Notes under the pieces: generated by a model
Told to the model about the DNA's origin: nothing
Databases searched by the model: none
Seen by the model: only the letters and a program-made list of their open reading frames with translations
NCBI GenBank assembly: GCA_030340625.1
Contig: JAOPHQ010002277.1
Location: 124,001-188,000 of the forward strand
Direction: 5' to 3'
DNA length: 64,000 nucleotides
From: Merluccius polli
Lineage: Eukaryota > Chordata > Actinopteri > Gadiformes > Merlucciidae
Made by a program: the position numbers and the translations under genes
Shown here: piece after piece, positions 21,230 through 31,985 of the stretch
How the letters are laid out: every line of letters starts with the position of its first letter
Position numbering within the stretch: the stretch's first letter is position 1

Positions 21230-24200
21230 GGTGTGGGTGAGTAATCTGGCAGCAGAGTTCTGAACATATTGTAGTTTGTTGGAGGTCGGTGGAGGGGAGG
21301 CCGTAGAGAATGCCGTTACAGTAATCCAGTCTGGAGGTGACAAAGGCATGAATGAGTGTTTCTGCAGTGGAGGGGGAGAGAGTGGGTCGAAGGCGTGCAA
21401 TGTTACGGAGGTGGAAGAAAGATATTTTGCTGATGTTCTTGATGTGGGATTTGAAGGAGAGAGTGGGATCCAGGATGACTCCAAGGTTTCGGACCAGGGG
21501 GGAGGGAGTGACTGTGTGTCCATCAATGCATAGAGAGAAGTCTTGGGTGGAGGGGAGGCGGGATTTGGGGCAAATGATGATGATTTCCGATTTATTGCAG
21601 TTGAGTTTGAGAAAATTGTTGTTCATCCAGGTTTTTATTGCAGTAAGACAGTTTGTGATGGTCGAGAGAATGGCAGGAGTGATGGTTGCTGTGGAGATAT
21701 AAAGCTGGGTATGATCGGCGTAGCAGTGAAATTGTAGTCCGTGGTGGTGTATGATGTGACCAAGGGGAAGAATGTAGAGGATGAACAGAAGAGGACCAAG
21801 TACGGAACCTTGGGGGACACCATGTGTGACTGAGGTGGTTATGGATTTGCAATTATTGATGGAAATGAAGTGGAATCTGTCTGAAAGGTATGATCTGAAC
21901 CAGGAAAGTGCGGGGCCGTTGATGCCAATGCATGATTGCAGGCGAGTTATGAGTATGGTGTGGTCGATGGTGTCAAAGGCGGCACTGAGGTTGAGGAGGA
22001 GGAGAATGTTGAGTGAGCCAGAGTCAGATGCAAGCAGGAGGTAATTTGTTACTTTGAGCAGAGCTGTTTCTGTGCTATGATGAGTTCTGAAACCAGATTG
22101 AAATGTTTCGTACAGTTGGTTTGAGTGAAGATGTTGTTTGAGCTGAGTGGTGACAGAACGTTCAAGTAGTTTGGAGAGTAATGTGAGGTTTGAAATTGGT
22201 CGAAAATTGTCAGGGTTTTCAGGGTCCAGGCCGGGCTTTTTGAGAATTGGTGTGATGGCAGCAAGTTTGAAAGAAGGGGGTACCGTACCAGAGGTGAGGG
22301 AGGAGTTTAAAATGTCAGTGATGAGTGGGGTAAGATTTGGGAGACAGGCTTTGACAAGGGTAGAGTGAATGGGATCCAAGGGGCAGGAAGAGAGTTTAAT
22401 GCCAGATAGCATTTTGGAGAGGTCAGATGCTGTTATGGGTGAGAAGGAGGAGAAACTTTGGTCTGCAGATAGGGGATCTGAGAGTTCCGGGTCAGAGGGG
22501 GTGGGAGAGGAGGTGGTTAGCTGGCTGTGTATGTTTTCAATTTTTGAGTGAAAAAATGATAGGAAATTATTGCATTTGTCTGGAGTGAAGGAGTGTGGGA
22601 TATTGTCCATTGGTTTTAGGAATTTATTTATGGTGGAAAACAGAGTGCGGGGGTTTGAGGAGCCAGAGTGGATGATCTTGGAGTAAAAAGTGGAATGGGC
22701 TTCAGTTAGTGCAGTCTGGTACAGATGGGTGTGCTCTTTGTAGGCTTGGTAGTGTACAGTGAGTCCAGTTTTTTTGAGAAGGTGTTCCAGTTGTCTGCGT
22801 TGTTTCTTCAGTTTGTGTAGTTCAGGAGTGTACCAGGGGGCAGAGTGAGTGAAATTGATAATTTTTGTTTTTATGGGTGCCAGCTGGTTGAGGCTAGTGG
22901 ACAGAGTGTGGTTGTAGAGGTTTATTAGGTCCGTTTGAGTTGGGTTTTCAGGGAGGTTGGAGGCAGCTAGAGTGTTGGATATACATGTGGAGAGGGAGAT
23001 GGATTTGAGATTACGGAAAGTAATAGAGCGTTGTTGTTTGGGTTTTGGGGTGGGAGTGTTGATCTCTATAATGATAGCTAGGTGGTCGGAGATGGTGAGG
23101 TCAGTGTGTGAGAGTTGTTCTATGTGGATGCCGATGGAACAGACCAGGTCCAGAATGTGTCCATGGCTGTGGGTGGGGAAATTTACATGTTGGGTCAGGT
23201 TGAAGCAGTTGAGTATATCCAGAAAGTCGGTTGTAGCTTTGCAGTCCGGGGAGTCAATGTGAATATTAAAATCGCCTAGGAGTAAAATGGATGAAGAGAT
23301 GAGGGACAGTTGGGTGAAGAAGTCTGAGAAATCTGACAGAAAGGATGGGTTGGGTTTTGGAGGATGGTAGATAATAGCAATGATGATAGGTTTTGGGCCA
23401 GGGAGTTTAAAAACCAGGTGTTCGAAAGATGGTGCAGCAGGGATGGGGAGGGGCCGAGGGTTGAGGTCTTGGCGGTGTATGGCAGCAATTCCTCCCCCCC
23501 GGCCTTTAGTGCGTGGGTTGTCCGTGTATGAATATTCAGCAGGGGTGGTTTGGTTTAATGCAAGGTAGTCCAGGGTTTTTTGCCAGGTTTCCGTGAGACA
23601 TAGTAGTCCAGTTTATTGTCAGTGATGAATTCATTTAAGATGAGGCTTTTATTGTTGAGGGATCTTGTGTTGAACAGGGCTATTTTGAGAGGCTTTTGTT
23701 TTGAAATGTGTGCGGAGGAAGTGGGTACCGGGCGGATGTTGAAGGCACTCAGGCGGTAGGTTGCTCTGATGACGTGAGTTGTTGTGATGACGGAATGAGG
23801 AAGTGCGGTAGCTGTGGTCGGTCCAGAGGGATGTGAGACTGTTTTCCTCTGTGGAATTGAGAATAAACATGCGACAGGAGCCTCTGTGAATGTAGCGGCG
23901 TCGTCTTAGAAGTCCAGCGTTTTTTATTGCAGTGGTGAGTTCCGTAATGAGAGGCGTTTGATGATTTAGCCGGAGAAGTTGTGAAGTGGTGTATCGTACA
24001 GCCATGGCCGGGTTGACGGAGGATGTGGATTGCCGTGACAGATGGAAGGAAAGTAGCAGGCAAAGGAAAACCAACCGCAACACAGCGGATGGAGTAGCCG
24101 AGCCTGGGCTACGGCGGCAGCGGTCCTAGCCGGGAGCAGGTGGAACTTGTCGGCGACAGCAGCGGTTGTCGCATGGTGGCTGACTGCAGGAAGGCAGCGG

Positions 24201-24371
24201 TCCCACCCAGCAATGGCTAACCACACCGGTACCGGTGGTCACACAGCAGCAGAAGAAGCAGCGATACGTAGTCGAAAAGACCCAGGTAAGGGCCGTAGGA
24301 AACAAATTAAAACAAAATTCAGGAGGGAGAAGCGGCAGCCAAAACGCGCCAGCGTCCTCTCACAACTCCCC
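21230..24371 (-). pseudogene. L2-type LINE copy A (EN-RT), broken and 3'-truncated
   Basis: Read on the minus strand, the 5' leader begins near 24371 (GGACGCTGGC is shared with copy C). A Ser/Thr-rich N-terminal region with an RRYIHRGS motif follows, then an endonuclease domain (NTRSLNNK, LTETW, GRGGG, GDFNIH, SDH) and a reverse transcriptase (LKKPG, HGVPQGSVLGP). The frame is open from about 23604 to 21285. Frameshifts lie near 23690, 23605 and 21275. The catalytic YADD box reads YADH (His codon at 21711-21713), so the polymerase is dead. The C-terminus and 3' tail are absent at the junction with block II. The copy interrupts LINE copy B in the same orientation. Confidence 0.85.
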
Positions 24372-25610
24372 AACCAAGATGATCATGTCTGTTTTGTCGC
24401 AGTTCAGTTTAAGGAAGTTGGTGTGCATCCAGGATTTAATGTCAGTGAGGCAGTTGGAGAGAGTGGAGTGAGTGGCAGAGGTGATGGATTTGGTGGAGAT
24501 GTAGAGCTGGACATCATCGGCGTAGCAGTGGAAGTTAAGACCATGGTGGCGGATGATGTTGCCAAGGAAGCAGGTAAAATATGAAGAGGAGAGGACCAAG
24601 CACCGAGCCCTGTGGGACGCCTTGGGACAGTGGAGCGGTGGAGGAGGTGCAGTTGTTGATGAACTGTTGTCTGTCGGTGAGATATGATTGGAGCCAGGAG
24701 AGGGCAGTGCCGGTGATGCTGAGGGACGATTCGAGGCGGGAGAGAAGAATGGTGTGGTTGATAGTGTCAAAAGCTGCAGTGAGGATGAGGATGCTGAGGT
24801 GACCAGAGTCTGCGGAGAGGAGGATGTCGTTGGTGACTTTGATGAGGGCTGTTTCAGTGCTATGTTGTGAACGGAAGCCGGATTGGAATGGTTCGAACAG
24901 GTCATTTGAGCAGAGGTGGGTTTTGAGTTGTTTGGCGTTCCAGTATTTTAGACAGAAAGGGGAGATTGGAAATGGGCCGAAAGTTTGACATAATGTCGGG
25001 GTCTAGTCCAGGTTTTTTGAGGATGGGGGTGACAGCATCCAGTTTGAGTGAACGGGGGATTGAGCCAGAGCTGAGAGAGGTGTTAATGATTTCTGTGATG
25101 AGTGTGGAGATAGCTGGTAGACAGTCCTTGATGAGGTGGGATGGGATGGGGTCCAGGACACATCTTGATTTTTTCATCCCTGTTAGGATTTTGGACAGCT
25201 CCCCTGACAACACAGGGGAGAACTGAGACAGGGGCTGAGAGGTGTAGGGGGGAGGAACAGATGATGGAGTGGGAGTGCAGACAGTGGTGGCAGAAGAAGA
25301 GGACAGGTTGTTGTAAATGGTGTCAATTTTGGTCTGAAAGAATGAAAGAAAGGAATTGCATTTATCGGTTGTGAATGAGTTGGTGATATTGTCACTGGGT
25401 TTGAGGAGTTTATTTACTGTGGAGAAAAGAGCCCTGGGGTTGGTGGAACCAGAGTGTATGAGGTGTGAGTAGTAGGTGGACCGGGTAGTGTTAAGAGCTT
25501 CCTTATACTGCTGAAGGTAATCTGTGTAGGCTTGAAGATGAACGGTTAAACCAGTTTTGTTATGGAGTCTTTCAAGCTGACGCTTACGGGATTTCATTTT
25601 GTGCAGATCA
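24372..25610 (-). pseudogene. L2-type LINE copy B, reverse transcriptase part
   Basis: Minus-strand frames read LHKMKSRKRQLERLHNKTGL, the linker, then ILKKPGLDP, SNFRPISNLPFLSKILER and, after a frameshift near 24905, HCYADDVQLYIST and LNCDKTDMIIL. The sequence ends where copy A begins. This is the oldest LINE in the nest. Its upstream half continues at 29283-30262 beyond the inserted copy C. Several indels and stops make it non-functional. Confidence 0.8.
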
Positions 25611-25678
25611 CGCTCGGACGTCACGTCCGGTCGAGTGGACGCTGGCATGTTTGTTGCCGCTGCTCGCCGGTAATAGTA

Positions 25679-25770
25679 GCTTGTAGTGGTAGTAGCTAGT
25701 AGTGTAGTAGTAGTAGTAGCGTAGTAGCGTAGTAGTAGTAGTAGTAGTAGTAGTAGTAATAATAGTAGTA
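25679..25770. repeat. (TAG)n tract in the LINE C leader
   Basis: Imperfect TAG repeats with TAGC interruptions lying upstream of the ORF. Confidence 0.85.
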
Positions 25771-25916
25771 TTAGTGTCGCGTGAGCCATAACAGCTCCTC
25801 TCACACAGCTAGCTCCGGCACCCCTATCCACCAGTGCACGGGCTAACGCCGGTAGCTAGTTGCTAACCGGCTGTCGCGACACCGGCTTCCTAAGCTTACC
25901 TGGTTCCTGCCTCATT

Positions 25917-28900
25917 ATGTGGCCCAACAACTCTCTCATCTACTTTGGACTCGTCTGGATATTCCTGTCGTTCTGCCATCATCCTGTGGCAGGACTACTC
26001 CACCACTCCATCACAGACCCTCTCGCGACCCGATTGAATGAGCCCCCACCACCGGTGCTGCAACATCCCCCGGACATCGCTCGCCCCCCTCGTCGGCGCT
26101 ACATCCACCGTGGGTCCCGCAGACATGTCCAGCACAGCAACAACTCCACTACAATCAACTCCACCTGGTCCACTTCTCGTCGCTCCTCCATCAACTCCGG
26201 CCGTACCGTCAACCACCATGCATTAGCCAGCCTAGCTAGGTCGGCTAATGCTACCATCAAACTCGACTCCTCCGCTGTCAACTTCGGTCTCCTCAACATC
26301 CGCTCACTCACTAGCAAAGGCCATCTCATCCAAGACGTCCTCACTGACCGTAAGCTTGACTTTTTCTTTTTAACTGAAACCTGGCAACAGCCCAATGACT
26401 TCTCTACACTCAACGACTCCACTCCCCCCGGTTTTGTTTACATCTGCCGTCCCCGTGGCAACGGCCGCGGAGGAGGTCTCGCGGTAATTCACCGTGAGAA
26501 GTGGAAAGTCCTGCCCATCTCTGTCCCTGCGTTCAGCTCATTCGAATGCCTTGTTTTTAAGCTTCCTGGCCCCTCACCAACCATCATCGCTACAATTTAC
26601 CGCCCCCCTAAGCCACACAGTGATTTTATCAGTGAATTTTCTACCCTCCTCACCCTTATATCCACTCTCTCACCTAACGTTATTCTGCTGGGGGACTTCA
26701 ATATCCATATGGACAATATCAACCTGCCTCTCACCAGAGAATTTGCATCCTGTCTTGACAGCTTTGGACTACAAAATATGATAGATTTCCCCACCCATAT
26801 CAAAGGCCACTCTCTAGACCTAGTCTGCTGCTCCGGTCTCACCCCCTCCAAGCCCACTGCTGATGTTTTCCCCGCCACAGACCACTCCCTCCTCACTTTC
26901 AACGCTGTACTGCGCCTCTCCACAATCAAGTCTCCCCATCTCATTTCATTTCGTGACATCAAGGACATAAACATTGCCACCCTCTGCTCCCTCATTGATA
27001 GTTTTCCGACCACCGACTCTACCTCAAACCCTGATGAACTCGTCACTCTCTACAACACCAGCCTCACCAACACTCTCACCTCTATCGCTCCCCTGAAAAC
27101 CCGGTCTGTTTCCTTTTCTACATCTGCCCCCTGGTTTACCCCCGAGCTCAGGTCCATGAAAGCCAAAAACCGTCAACTTGAGCGACTATATAAGCGAACC
27201 GGTCTCACCATCCACAACGACATGTACACCTCCCACATCACACAATATAAGGACCTAATCTCCCAGACTAAATCCACGTACTACTCCGGCCTCATCCTTT
27301 CTAATGAAGGAAACTCAAAAACCCTTTTCTCTGTCCTCAAAAAAATCCTCCACCCACCCAATTCTCTGCCCCCCCACTTGTACTCCACTGAATCCTGCAA
27401 TTCCATTTTGGACTATTTCAATCTGAAAATCCATTCCATTCATCAGCACCTACATCCCAATGCCCCCCTCTCTCCCCACCTGCACTTCCCCCTACTTGTC
27501 ATCTCTTCTCCAGTTTTCTCCTCCGAACTCTCCGTTCTCATCCACAAATCTAAGCCCACCACCTGTCAGCTTGATCCCCTCCCCACAACCCTAGTCAAAT
27601 CCTGCCTCTCCTCCCTCCTCCCCCTCATTACCACCATCATTCACTCCTCACTTTCATCTGGAATAGTCCCTTCACTTTTCAAAACTGCTGCTGTCACCCC
27701 CATATTAAAGAAACCCGGTTCAGACCCCAACAACTACAGTAACCTCCGCCCCATCTCTAACCTACCTTTCATTTCCAAAATCCTTGAAAAGACAGTCGCC
27801 TCCCAACTTCACTCCCATTTATCCCTCCACTCACTCTACGAGCCTTTCCAGTCTGTTTTCCGCCCCCGTCACAGCACAGAGACTGCCCTCATCAAAATCA
27901 CCAACGATCTCCTCATTGCAGCTTACTCTGGTTCAATCTCCATCCTCATCCTCCTCGATCTGAGTGCGGCCTTCGACACCATCTCACACCCCATCCTTCT
28001 CAGCAGACTCTCCTCCATTGGCCTCTCCCACACTCCCCTCAGTTGGTTCCACTCCTACCTCACAGGCCGCACCAAGTTCATACAGCTCAAATCTTTCACT
28101 TCAAATCCCTCCCCTGTCACTACCGGTGTGCCCCAGGGATCTGTCCTGGGGCCTCTTCTATTCATCATCTATCTCCTACCCCTCGGCCACATCCTCCGCA
28201 AATTCAATATCCAGTTCCACTGCTTCGCGGATGACACCCAGCTCTACCTTTCCTGCAAACCCAATTCCTCACTCCCACCCCCCTCCCTCACCGATTGTCT
28301 CTCCGAATTAAAAACCTGGTTCACCTCAAACTTCCTTCAATTAAACTGCAATAAAACTGAAATCCTCCTCCTCGGCACTAAATCCTCACTAGATAAAGTC
28401 AATTCCTTCTCTCTCACCATCGACAGCTCCTCAGTTTCCCCCTCCCCCCAGGTCAAGAGCTTGGGTGTCATCCTCGATAGCACACTTTCCTTCCACTCTC
28501 ACATCAACACCACTGCATACTTCCATCTCCGCAACATCAACAGACTCCGCCCCTCCCTCACCCCCCACACTACCGCCATCCTTGTCCACAGCCTCGTCAC
28601 CTCCCGTCTGGACTACTGCAATTCTCTCCTCTTCGGCCTCCCCCACAAGTCCCTCCGTAAACTACAACTGGTCCAAAACTCTGCCGCCCACATCATCACT
28701 AAGACCCCTTCATACCACCACATCACCCCTGTCCTCCAGCAGCTCCACTGGCTCCCCGTAACTCACCGCATCAACTACAAACTCCTCCTGTTCACATTCA
28801 TGGCCATCCACAACCTCGCCCCTCCCTACCTGTCTGACCTCCTGCACATCAACATCCCCACCCGTTCCCTTCGATCCTCCTCCTCCATCCACCTCTCTGT

Positions 28901-29060
28901 GCCCCCTGCCCGCATCAGCACTATGGGGGGCAGAGCCTTCAGTTGCTCTGCTCCCCAGCTCTGGAACACTCTACCTCCCGACCTCCGGAACTGTGACTCT
29001 CTCCCCCTTTTCAAATCAAGACTCAAAACCCACCTGTTCCGGACTGCATACTCCCTCTGA
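25917..29060 (+). CDS. L2 ORF: endonuclease-reverse transcriptase, intact
   Basis: 1047 codons with no stop or frameshift. The first ATG in frame is at 25917; the frame is open upstream to a TTG at 25860. Residues 1-40 include a hydrophobic stretch (SLIYFGLVWIFLSF), and residues 59-70 contain RRRYIHRGSRR. The apurinic-type endonuclease spans about 122-335: LTETW (Glu 154), GRGGGLAV, YRPP, GDFNIH (Asp 260, Asn 262), HSLDLV (Asp 301) and DHS (His 323). The reverse transcriptase spans about 590-860, with FRPRHSTETAL, LDLSAAFDTI, GVPQGSVLGPLLF and an intact FADD at 770-773. The C-terminal region has LDYCNSLLFGLP. The family copies its own RNA at a nicked genomic site (target-primed reverse transcription). 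All key residues are present, so the protein could be active; I infer a recent insertion. Confidence 0.92.
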   Translation: MWPNNSLIYFGLVWIFLSFCHHPVAGLLHHSITDPLATRLNEPPPPVLQHPPDIARPPRRRYIHRGSRRHVQHSNNSTTINSTWSTSRRSSINSGRTVNHHALASLARSANATIKLDSSAVNFGLLNIRSLTSKGHLIQDVLTDRKLDFFFLTETWQQPNDFSTLNDSTPPGFVYICRPRGNGRGGGLAVIHREKWKVLPISVPAFSSFECLVFKLPGPSPTIIATIYRPPKPHSDFISEFSTLLTLISTLSPNVILLGDFNIHMDNINLPLTREFASCLDSFGLQNMIDFPTHIKGHSLDLVCCSGLTPSKPTADVFPATDHSLLTFNAVLRLSTIKSPHLISFRDIKDINIATLCSLIDSFPTTDSTSNPDELVTLYNTSLTNTLTSIAPLKTRSVSFSTSAPWFTPELRSMKAKNRQLERLYKRTGLTIHNDMYTSHITQYKDLISQTKSTYYSGLILSNEGNSKTLFSVLKKILHPPNSLPPHLYSTESCNSILDYFNLKIHSIHQHLHPNAPLSPHLHFPLLVISSPVFSSELSVLIHKSKPTTCQLDPLPTTLVKSCLSSLLPLITTIIHSSLSSGIVPSLFKTAAVTPILKKPGSDPNNYSNLRPISNLPFISKILEKTVASQLHSHLSLHSLYEPFQSVFRPRHSTETALIKITNDLLIAAYSGSISILILLDLSAAFDTISHPILLSRLSSIGLSHTPLSWFHSYLTGRTKFIQLKSFTSNPSPVTTGVPQGSVLGPLLFIIYLLPLGHILRKFNIQFHCFADDTQLYLSCKPNSSLPPPSLTDCLSELKTWFTSNFLQLNCNKTEILLLGTKSSLDKVNSFSLTIDSSSVSPSPQVKSLGVILDSTLSFHSHINTTAYFHLRNINRLRPSLTPHTTAILVHSLVTSRLDYCNSLLFGLPHKSLRKLQLVQNSAAHIITKTPSYHHITPVLQQLHWLPVTHRINYKLLLFTFMAIHNLAPPYLSDLLHINIPTRSLRSSSSIHLSVPPARISTMGGRAFSCSAPQLWNTLPPDLRNCDSLPLFKSRLKTHLFRTAYSL

Positions 29061-29204
29061 TTCTGTCAAAAAAATAATCCACACTGTCATACTGCCTAAC
29101 TTGCCCTATTTATTTTATCTTATTATGTTGATCCTTCTTTATTATGTCTATTTTATCCTGTGTTTGTATATTTTAACTGTGTGATTTTAATGTATTCTGT
29201 TTGT

Positions 29205-29276
29205 ACAGTGTCCTTGAGTGACCTGAAAGGCGCTTTTTAAAAAATAAAATTCATTATTATTATTATTATTATTATT
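29205..29276 (+). promoter_or_regulatory. L2 3' recognition tail
   Basis: GTGTCCTTGAGTGACCTGAA and AGGCGCTTTTTAAAAAAT followed by (ATT)n. In this LINE clade the conserved 3' end, with a small stem-loop and short tandem repeats, is what the reverse transcriptase recognises. Here it ends exactly at the target duplication. Confidence 0.75.
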
Positions 29277-29282
29277 AGATCA

Positions 29283-30262
29283 GGAGTGTACCAGGGAGCA
29301 GAGTGAGTGAATGAGACAGTTTTAGTTTTGATGGGAGCCAGCTGATCGAGACAGAAGGAGAGTGTTTTGTTGTAGTAGTTGGTGAGGGCGGAAGGGTTGT
29401 CATTCAGCGGTGGGGGGGAGGATATTTTGCTGGCAAGAGAGGCTGAAAGGGCAGGAGTGGAGATGGATTTAAGATTTCTGAAAGAAATTGTCCATTTGGC
29501 TTGGTGGTAGAAATGGGGAGATCAATGTTCATGGTGATTGCCAGGTGGTCAGAGATGTTGAGGTTGAGGCTGGAGAGGTGTGGTATGGGGAGACCAGTAG
29601 AGCAGATCAGGTCCAGGATGTGACCACGGCTGTGGGTGGGAAAGTTGACGTGTTGAGTGAAGTTGAAGCAGTGTAGCAGTTCCAGGAATTCAGTGACAGA
29701 TTTGCAGTTAGTGTCGATGTGGATGTTGAAATCTCCCAGGAGCAGAACAGAAGGTGAGATGGCAGATAACTGAGTTAAAAAGTCAGAAAAGTCAGAGAGA
29801 AAGGAAGGATTTGGTTTGGGGGGGGGGGCGGTGGATTATGGCAGTGACCAGAGGAGTGGGACCAGAGAGTTTGAAAGTGATGTGTTCAAAGGACTGAGCA
29901 GCAGGGATGGAGATGGTGGATGTTTTAATGTCCTTTCTGTACACTGCAGCGACACCACCTCCCCGCCCCTCAGGTCGGGGTTTGTCCATGTATGTATATC
30001 CTGTGGGTGTGGTCTGGTTGAGTGAGAAATAGTCCAGAGGTTTGTGCCAGGTTTCAGTGATACAGAGGATCCAGGTTATTGTCAGTTATGAATTCATTTA
30101 AAATGAGGCTTTTATTGTTGAGTGAGCGGGTGTTGAGCAAAGCCAGTTTCAGGTGACGTTGCTTCGTGATGGGTTGGGAGGACCGAGGAAGGGGGCGGAG
30201 ATTAGATAGGTGCACGTGTCGATTGTTGTGATGACGTGGTGAGGAAGTTGTGGTGCGCGAAC
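29283..30262 (-). pseudogene. L2-type LINE copy B, endonuclease part
   Basis: The minus strand reads LLNTRSLNNKSLILNEF, GRGGGVAAVYR, FEHITFKLSGP, HRPPP, then after a frameshift in a C-run (29818-29828) LLLGDFNIHID, the HSRGHILDL region and SDHLAI, and runs into TPDL at the copy C junction. It continues into 25610-24372. The 5' end fades near 30262, so the copy is 5'-truncated. Confidence 0.8.
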
Positions 30263-30485
30263 AAGACCTGATATACAGGTATATTCTAAATGAATAATAA
30301 GTACACATATGCAGCACCAAAATTCATGTTTTCATTTTGCTAGTGTCACCAGTAACCCTATACAACACTATGCCAGGGCGTGTCCACATGGGGACCTGAG
30401 GTGTCAGATGCACAGTATGTTTTAATCTGATTAATGTTTGACACAACAAAATATACATATGCAAATATGAAATATATGAATTTAT

Positions 30486-30557
<72 letters not shown>

Positions 30558-30565
30558 TGTATATA
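30263..30565. repeat. Spacer ending in a (TA)n microsatellite
   Basis: Unassigned sequence followed by about 75 bp of almost pure (TA)n at 30489-30565, into which the Tc1 element inserted. Minus-strand Tyr/Ile frames here are artefacts. Confidence 0.85.
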
Positions 30566-30752
30566 CAGTGGTATGCAAAAGTTTGGGCACCCCTTTAAGA
30601 TTTCATCATAATTTGCTCTAACTTTATAAGAGAAGATCACAGCAACAAGATTTGATTTCCTACAGAGATGTAGACATTTGAGTGTTTTCCAGACCAAAAT
30701 TCTTCGAGTAGCATTACATAGTTTTATTATGATAAAATGAAATGTAAAAAAT

Positions 30753-30781
30753 GGTATGTGCAAAAGTTTGGGCACCCTTTT
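30753..30781 (+). promoter_or_regulatory. Inner transposase-binding direct repeat, left
   Basis: GGTATGTGCAAAAGTTTGGG followed by CACCC repeats the outer end motif 187 bp in. Its partner on the right is 32001-32026. Confidence 0.7.
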
Positions 30782-30962
30782 AATCACACTGATTTCAAGA
30801 CCTGTAGGGATTTATAGCTGACAGGTTGCAGCACAAAATTGCTTTGACTAGCTTGTGAGACCTTCAATTACAAAGACAGGTGGAACCAATCATGAAAAGG
30901 CTATTTAACAGAGGCAATTGTTGGCTGTGCTTGTCCTAGGTTCTTTTTTAGAGTGTGGCAAC

Positions 30963-31985
30963 ATGGGGACATCAAAACAACTCTCCACTGAGAGAAAAAC
31001 TAAGATAATTCATTATCATGAATTAGGAGAAGGGTACAAGAAATTATCAAGAAGGTTTGGACTGTCTGTCTCCACAGTCAGAAATGTGGTGCAGAAATGG
31101 AAGGCCACAAGAACAGTCCTTGTGAAGGAAAGATGTGGTAGGCCAAAAAAAATATCGGAAAGGCACAGGCGAAGGATGGTTAGAATGGTCACAGACAAGC
31201 CACAGACCACCTCCAGAGAACTACAAGAACATCTGGCTACTGATGGTGTAGTTGTTCATCGTTCCACAATCCACCGTACTTTGCACCAGGTAAAGCTCAT
31301 TGGAAGGGTGATGCGCAAAAAGCCTTTCCTGAGTGTTCGTCACAAGAAGAGTCGCATGAGGTATGCAAAATCACATCTGGACAAGCCAGAAGCATTTTGG
31401 AAAAAAATACTGTGGTCAGATGAGACTAAGATACAGTTATTTGGTCAGAACAAGAGGAGGTATGCATGGCGAAAAAAACACACTGAATTCCATGAGAAGA
31501 ACTTATTGCCTACTGTGAAATTTGGTGGAGGGTCCATCATGTTATGGGGCTGTGTGGCTAGCACTGGGACTGGAAACCTTGTTAAAGTTGAGGGCCACAT
31601 GAATTCCTCTCAGTATCAGCAGATTCTTGACAAGGATGTTCAAGAATCGGTCACAAAGTTGAAGCTACGCCGGGGTTGGATTTTTCAGCAGGACAATGAT
31701 CCTAAGCACTGTTCAAAATCCACCAAGGAATTCATGCAGAAGCACAAGTACAATCTTCTGGAATGGTCATCCCAGTCCCCAGACCTTAACATCATTGAAA
31801 ATGTATGGATTGATTTGAAGCAGGCTGTTTACGCACGGAAGCCAAGAAACCTGACTGAACTGGAGGCGTTTTGTATGGAGGAATGGGCCAAAATACCACC
31901 TGCCAGACTTCAGGGACTTGTCTGTGGCTATAGGAGGCGTCTACAGGCTGTTCTTGCAGCAAAAGGAGGCTCTACTAAATATTAA
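30963..31985 (+). CDS. Tc1-type transposase, DD34E, intact
   Basis: 340 residues, the usual Tc1 size, from the ATG at 30963 (MGTSKQLSTERK). The same frame is open 15 codons upstream, but this start fits the family. It has paired helix-turn-helix DNA-binding regions over about residues 1-110, with a GRPKK linker at 59-63. The catalytic domain has WSDE (Asp 153), QQDNDPKH (Asp 244) and SPDLNIIENVW (Glu 279), leaving 34 residues between the last two. A GGGSIMLWG segment at 188-196 matches the Gly-rich box. The enzyme cuts and pastes the element by binding the IR/DR repeats and inserting at TA. No stop or frameshift is visible. Confidence 0.95.
   Translation: MGTSKQLSTERKTKIIHYHELGEGYKKLSRRFGLSVSTVRNVVQKWKATRTVLVKERCGRPKKISERHRRRMVRMVTDKPQTTSRELQEHLATDGVVVHRSTIHRTLHQVKLIGRVMRKKPFLSVRHKKSRMRYAKSHLDKPEAFWKKILWSDETKIQLFGQNKRRYAWRKKHTEFHEKNLLPTVKFGGGSIMLWGCVASTGTGNLVKVEGHMNSSQYQQILDKDVQESVTKLKLRRGWIFQQDNDPKHCSKSTKEFMQKHKYNLLEWSSQSPDLNIIENVWIDLKQAVYARKPRNLTELEAFCMEEWAKIPPARLQGLVCGYRRRLQAVLAAKGGSTKY

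Larger units (their letters stand above)
25611..29276 (+). mobile_element. L2-type LINE copy C, full length
   Basis: A complete 3.67-kb non-LTR retrotransposon: about 300 bp of 5' leader containing a (TAG)n tract (25679-25770), one long ORF, and a 3' end TCCTTGAGTGACCTGAAAGG followed by an AATAAAAT stretch and (ATT)n. That tail is typical of vertebrate L2 elements. It is flanked by AGATCA at 25605-25610 and 29277-29282. Joining those flanks restores a continuous copy B. Confidence 0.9.

Noticed and set aside
30324..30590. Minus-strand Tyr/Ile-rich frame as a membrane peptide
   Set aside because: Translation of the (TA)n microsatellite.
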